Shown: piece by piece, positions 48,288 through 50,693 of the stretch
Numbering within the stretch: the stretch's first letter is position 1
How the letters are laid out: every line of letters starts with the position of its first letter
DNA from: DATLYH01 sp035575035
GTDB taxonomy: Bacteria > Planctomycetota > Planctomycetia > Gemmatales > Gemmataceae
Length of the DNA: 50,693 bases
NCBI GenBank assembly: GCA_035575035.1
Contig: DATLYH010000069.1
Location: forward strand, 1 to 50,693
Direction of reading: 5' to 3'
Translations under genes and position numbers: made by a program
Notes under the pieces: generated by a model
Seen by the model: only the letters and a program-made list of their open reading frames with translations
What the model was told of the DNA's origin: nothing
Database searches by the model: none

Positions 48288-50693
48288 ATGGAAAACAACA
48301 ACAAGAACTTCATTATCTTCCTCGTTGTCAGCTTCCTGCTGTTGGTCGGCTGGCTACAGCTGCAACTGTGGCTCTGGCCGCCCAAGCCCAGGCCCCCGAA
48401 GGCCGAACCGTCCGCAGAGGTCCAGACCGAACCGAAGAAGGAGCCGCTCCGGGAGAAACCGGCCAAGACCGACCTTGCCCAGGAGCGCGTCGCCTGGGCG
48501 GCCCAGGATGTTGCTCGTATCACCCGCCAGGCCGCTCGCCCCCAGCCCATCCGCCGTACTCTCATCCTGGGCACCGACTCCGACAACCTCAAGGCCATCC
48601 TCGACTCGCGCGGGGCAGCCGTCCGCAGCGTCGTGCTCAACAAGTTCCAGCAGGCCGACGAACATGGCCGACCCGTCTGGAAGAAGGACCCGGAGGGCAA
48701 CCTGCTCCGGGACGAGCGCGGCAACAAGGTCCCCCTGCCGCTCGAGTTGGTCCGGGGCGACCTGAACCACGACGCCGGCTCCTATCTCCTGTTCCACTTC
48801 GACCCCGAGCGCAAGGGCCACGATCCGCTGCCGACACTGGGCCAGATCAACTGGGCGCTCGTCGAGCCGGAGAAGATCGAGCCGGGCCAGGTGGTCCGCC
48901 GAGCGGTCTTTACCACCGAAATCGACGGCGTGCGCATCACCAAGACTTACACCCTTCAACCAGGTGATTACCACATCGGCCTGGAGGTGCAGCTGGAGCG
49001 TTTGCCTGGCCCCGGGGCCGACCAGCCCCGGCCGTTCCGCTACCAACTCACCAGCGCCCACGGCCTGCGCACCGAAGGAGAGTGGTACACCTATGTCCTC
49101 CGCAACGCCCTGGTCGGCTGGCGCGACACCAAGAGGGATCTCTTCTTGCGTAGTCTGGAGGAGGCGCAGCGCATCAGCCACCGGCTCGGCGGCGATCCGG
49201 TCGAGGTGGTCGAGAACGACAAGGAGCTGCGCTGGGCCGGCGTCGCTGTGCAGTACTTCGCCTCGATGGTGGTCGTCGATGACGAGCAGGAGGACCAGAA
49301 CTTCCTGGCCCGTGCCCGGGCGACCCTGGAAGGGGCGGCAATGAAGGGGCGCATCAAGAGCGTCGCAGCGGACGGGCAAAGTTTCGTCCTGCTCGGCCGG
49401 GACGGAGCGGAGTACACCTTCCGCCTGGGCCCTCCGCTGGCCGGCCTGGAGAGCATCCGCGAGGCGATGGGACTGGGAGGCCTCCGCGAGGGGCTTAACA
49501 TCGCCGTCCTGTACACCTTCAACGAGTATGACCAGCGGATCGCCACGGCCTTCCGGCCCGAGGAGGCCACCGAGCCGCTGTTCTACAACGACATCGTGGC
49601 CCGGGTGGCCACCAAGCCAATCGAGCTGAAGGCGGGCGCACCGGTCCGGCACAAGTACCTGCTCTACAACGGGCCGGTGAAGGTACGGCTGCTTGGTCAG
49701 CTGGAGGGGGACAAGGCGGTCGCCCCGGAGTTGGTGGACCGCTACGAGAACCGGCTCCGCCTTAGCGCGATGACCGACTACCATTCGCCCGGCTGGCTCG
49801 GCGAATTCTCCGACAAGATCTACTTCACCGCCATCCTCATCAAGGCCACCAACCTGATGCACGGCGTGCTCTGGGGACTGCACCGCTACATCATGCCGTG
49901 GAGCTGGGGTCTGTGCATCATCATGCTGACGGTGCTGGTCCGCGGGCTGATGTTCCCTATCAGCCGCAAGCAGGCCCTGACCAGCATCCGGATGCAGGAA
50001 CTGGCTCCGGAGTTGAAGAAGCTGCAGGAGAAGTACAAGAACGACCGGCAGGCGCTGGGCATGGCGCAGATGGAGCTGTACCGCAAGCACGGGGTTAACC
50101 CGCTGGGCAGCTGCTGGCTGCTGCTGTTGCAGATGCCGATCTTCCTCGGTCTGTACTACGCCTTGCAGGAGAGCATTCACTTCCGGCTGGCGCCGTTCTG
50201 GCCGTGGATCGAGAACCTGGCGGCGCCGGACATGCTCTTCTGGTGGACCGACCAGATCCCGTGGATCAGCCGACCGGCGGACTACGGCAGCGTGTTCTAC
50301 CTGGGGCCGTACTTCAACCTGCTGCCGGTGCTGGCCGTGGCGTTGATGATCCTTCAGCAGAGTCTGCTGGCGCCGCCAGCCATGGACGAACAGCAGGCGA
50401 TGCAGCTGCGGCTGATGAAGTACATGATGGTGATTTTCGGGTTGATGTTCTACAAGGTGGCGGCGGGGCTCTGCATTTACTTCATTGCCAGCAGTTTGTG
50501 GGGCTTTGCCGAGCGGAAACTGCTGCCGAAGCGCAAGCCGGCCCCGGGAGCGCCGTCGACGCCGGATCAGGGCGGTTTCCTCCAACGGCTGCGCGAGCGG
50601 CTGGAGGCCTCACGGGTGGCGCCGCCGTCGCCTGCCCCCGCCGCTGGCGGCCCGGCCCGCGGCGATGCCGTGCCCGCCGCCGTGTCTGCCGGT
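48288..50693 (+). CDS. yidC: Membrane protein insertase YidC (3' end outside window)
   Basis: 802 codons are visible, open to the right edge. It begins with an N-terminal membrane helix (about 6-27, FIIFLVVSFLLLVGWLQLQLW), then a large periplasmic domain (about 60-510) and the Oxa1/Alb3/YidC insertase core (about 525-750): LHGVLWGLHRYIMPW, LVRGLMFPISRKQALTS, KYKNDRQALGMAQMELYRKHGVNP and LPVLAVALMILQQ. A Pro/Ala-rich tail follows. It inserts and folds membrane proteins, alone or with SecYEG. The tail is longer than in E. coli (548 aa in total). Not adjacent to rpmH or rnpA in the visible part. No clear ribosome site before ATG 48288. Confidence 0.95.
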   Translation, partial: MENNNKNFIIFLVVSFLLLVGWLQLQLWLWPPKPRPPKAEPSAEVQTEPKKEPLREKPAKTDLAQERVAWAAQDVARITRQAARPQPIRRTLILGTDSDNLKAILDSRGAAVRSVVLNKFQQADEHGRPVWKKDPEGNLLRDERGNKVPLPLELVRGDLNHDAGSYLLFHFDPERKGHDPLPTLGQINWALVEPEKIEPGQVVRRAVFTTEIDGVRITKTYTLQPGDYHIGLEVQLERLPGPGADQPRPFRYQLTSAHGLRTEGEWYTYVLRNALVGWRDTKRDLFLRSLEEAQRISHRLGGDPVEVVENDKELRWAGVAVQYFASMVVVDDEQEDQNFLARARATLEGAAMKGRIKSVAADGQSFVLLGRDGAEYTFRLGPPLAGLESIREAMGLGGLREGLNIAVLYTFNEYDQRIATAFRPEEATEPLFYNDIVARVATKPIELKAGAPVRHKYLLYNGPVKVRLLGQLEGDKAVAPELVDRYENRLRLSAMTDYHSPGWLGEFSDKIYFTAILIKATNLMHGVLWGLHRYIMPWSWGLCIIMLTVLVRGLMFPISRKQALTSIRMQELAPELKKLQEKYKNDRQALGMAQMELYRKHGVNPLGSCWLLLLQMPIFLGLYYALQESIHFRLAPFWPWIENLAAPDMLFWWTDQIPWISRPADYGSVFYLGPYFNLLPVLAVALMILQQSLLAPPAMDEQQAMQLRLMKYMMVIFGLMFYKVAAGLCIYFIASSLWGFAERKLLPKRKPAPGAPSTPDQGGFLQRLRERLEASRVAPPSPAPAAGGPARGDAVPAAVSAG

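Noticed and set aside
48354..50585. 743-codon minus-strand frame opposite yidC
   Set aside because: His/Gln/Val/Leu-rich antisense artefact; YidC motifs on the plus strand are unmistakable.
1..50693. tRNA and rRNA genes
   Set aside because: I looked for conserved T-arm and rRNA segments and saw none; a dedicated search could still find a tRNA I missed.

Overview
The window looks like chromosomal DNA of a planctomycete, probably of the Gemmata lineage. This is an inference from high GC, a dense eukaryote-like signalling repertoire (Ser/Thr kinases, PP2C, FHA, vWA), the hopanoid/squalene trio hpnCDE, and dispersed palindromes between and inside genes. I found no rRNA, tRNA, CRISPR array, transposase, integrase or phage gene.

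Layout. (1) 1-12972, all minus strand: a phospho-signalling locus. A tight run of six genes (7955 down to 1) encodes a zinc-ribbon FHA protein, a large zinc-ribbon/beta-domain membrane protein, a multi-pass membrane FHA protein, a small membrane protein, a zinc-ribbon Ser/Thr kinase and a pseudokinase fused to a PP2C phosphatase that runs off the left edge. Upstream lie a vWA protein and a second, rearranged copy of the membrane-FHA / zinc-ribbon pair. (2) 13399-18790, minus: ruvX, a mannose-1-phosphate guanylyltransferase, a UDPGP-family pyrophosphorylase, a PhnP-like metallo-beta-lactamase hydrolase, threonine aldolase and a secreted protein. (3) 18954-32765: chorismate synthase, a di-haem oxidoreductase, a SnoaL-like protein, a beta-lactamase-family hydrolase, an alpha/beta hydrolase, an M1 aminopeptidase, a small zinc protein, an M16 peptidase and a second membrane-anchored kinase. 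(4) 33120-38102: secreted or exported proteins (CPPC thioredoxin-like, BON lipoprotein, Tyr-rich protein), a creatininase-family enzyme and a small unknown. (5) 38163-41874: a two-gene pyruvate:ferredoxin oxidoreductase. (6) 42591-45886: hpnC-hpnD-hpnE for squalene synthesis. (7) 46072-50693, plus: a release-factor-like protein, a dual-specificity phosphatase, a metallophosphoesterase and yidC, cut by the right edge.

The most striking non-gene structure is a set of GC-rich palindromic repeats of at least six families. Several sit inside conserved genes without breaking the frame: chorismate synthase, hpnE, the kinase at 31.4-32.8 kb (twice), one FHA protein and the M1 aminopeptidase. One family (CCCCTCACCCC arms) carries a variable number of about 39-40 bp interior units (0, 1, 2 or 3). 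The other strong candidate for something undescribed is the left-hand signalling locus, whose parts recall the kinase/phosphatase/vWA/FHA sets of Ter-type and type VI systems without the hallmark genes of either.
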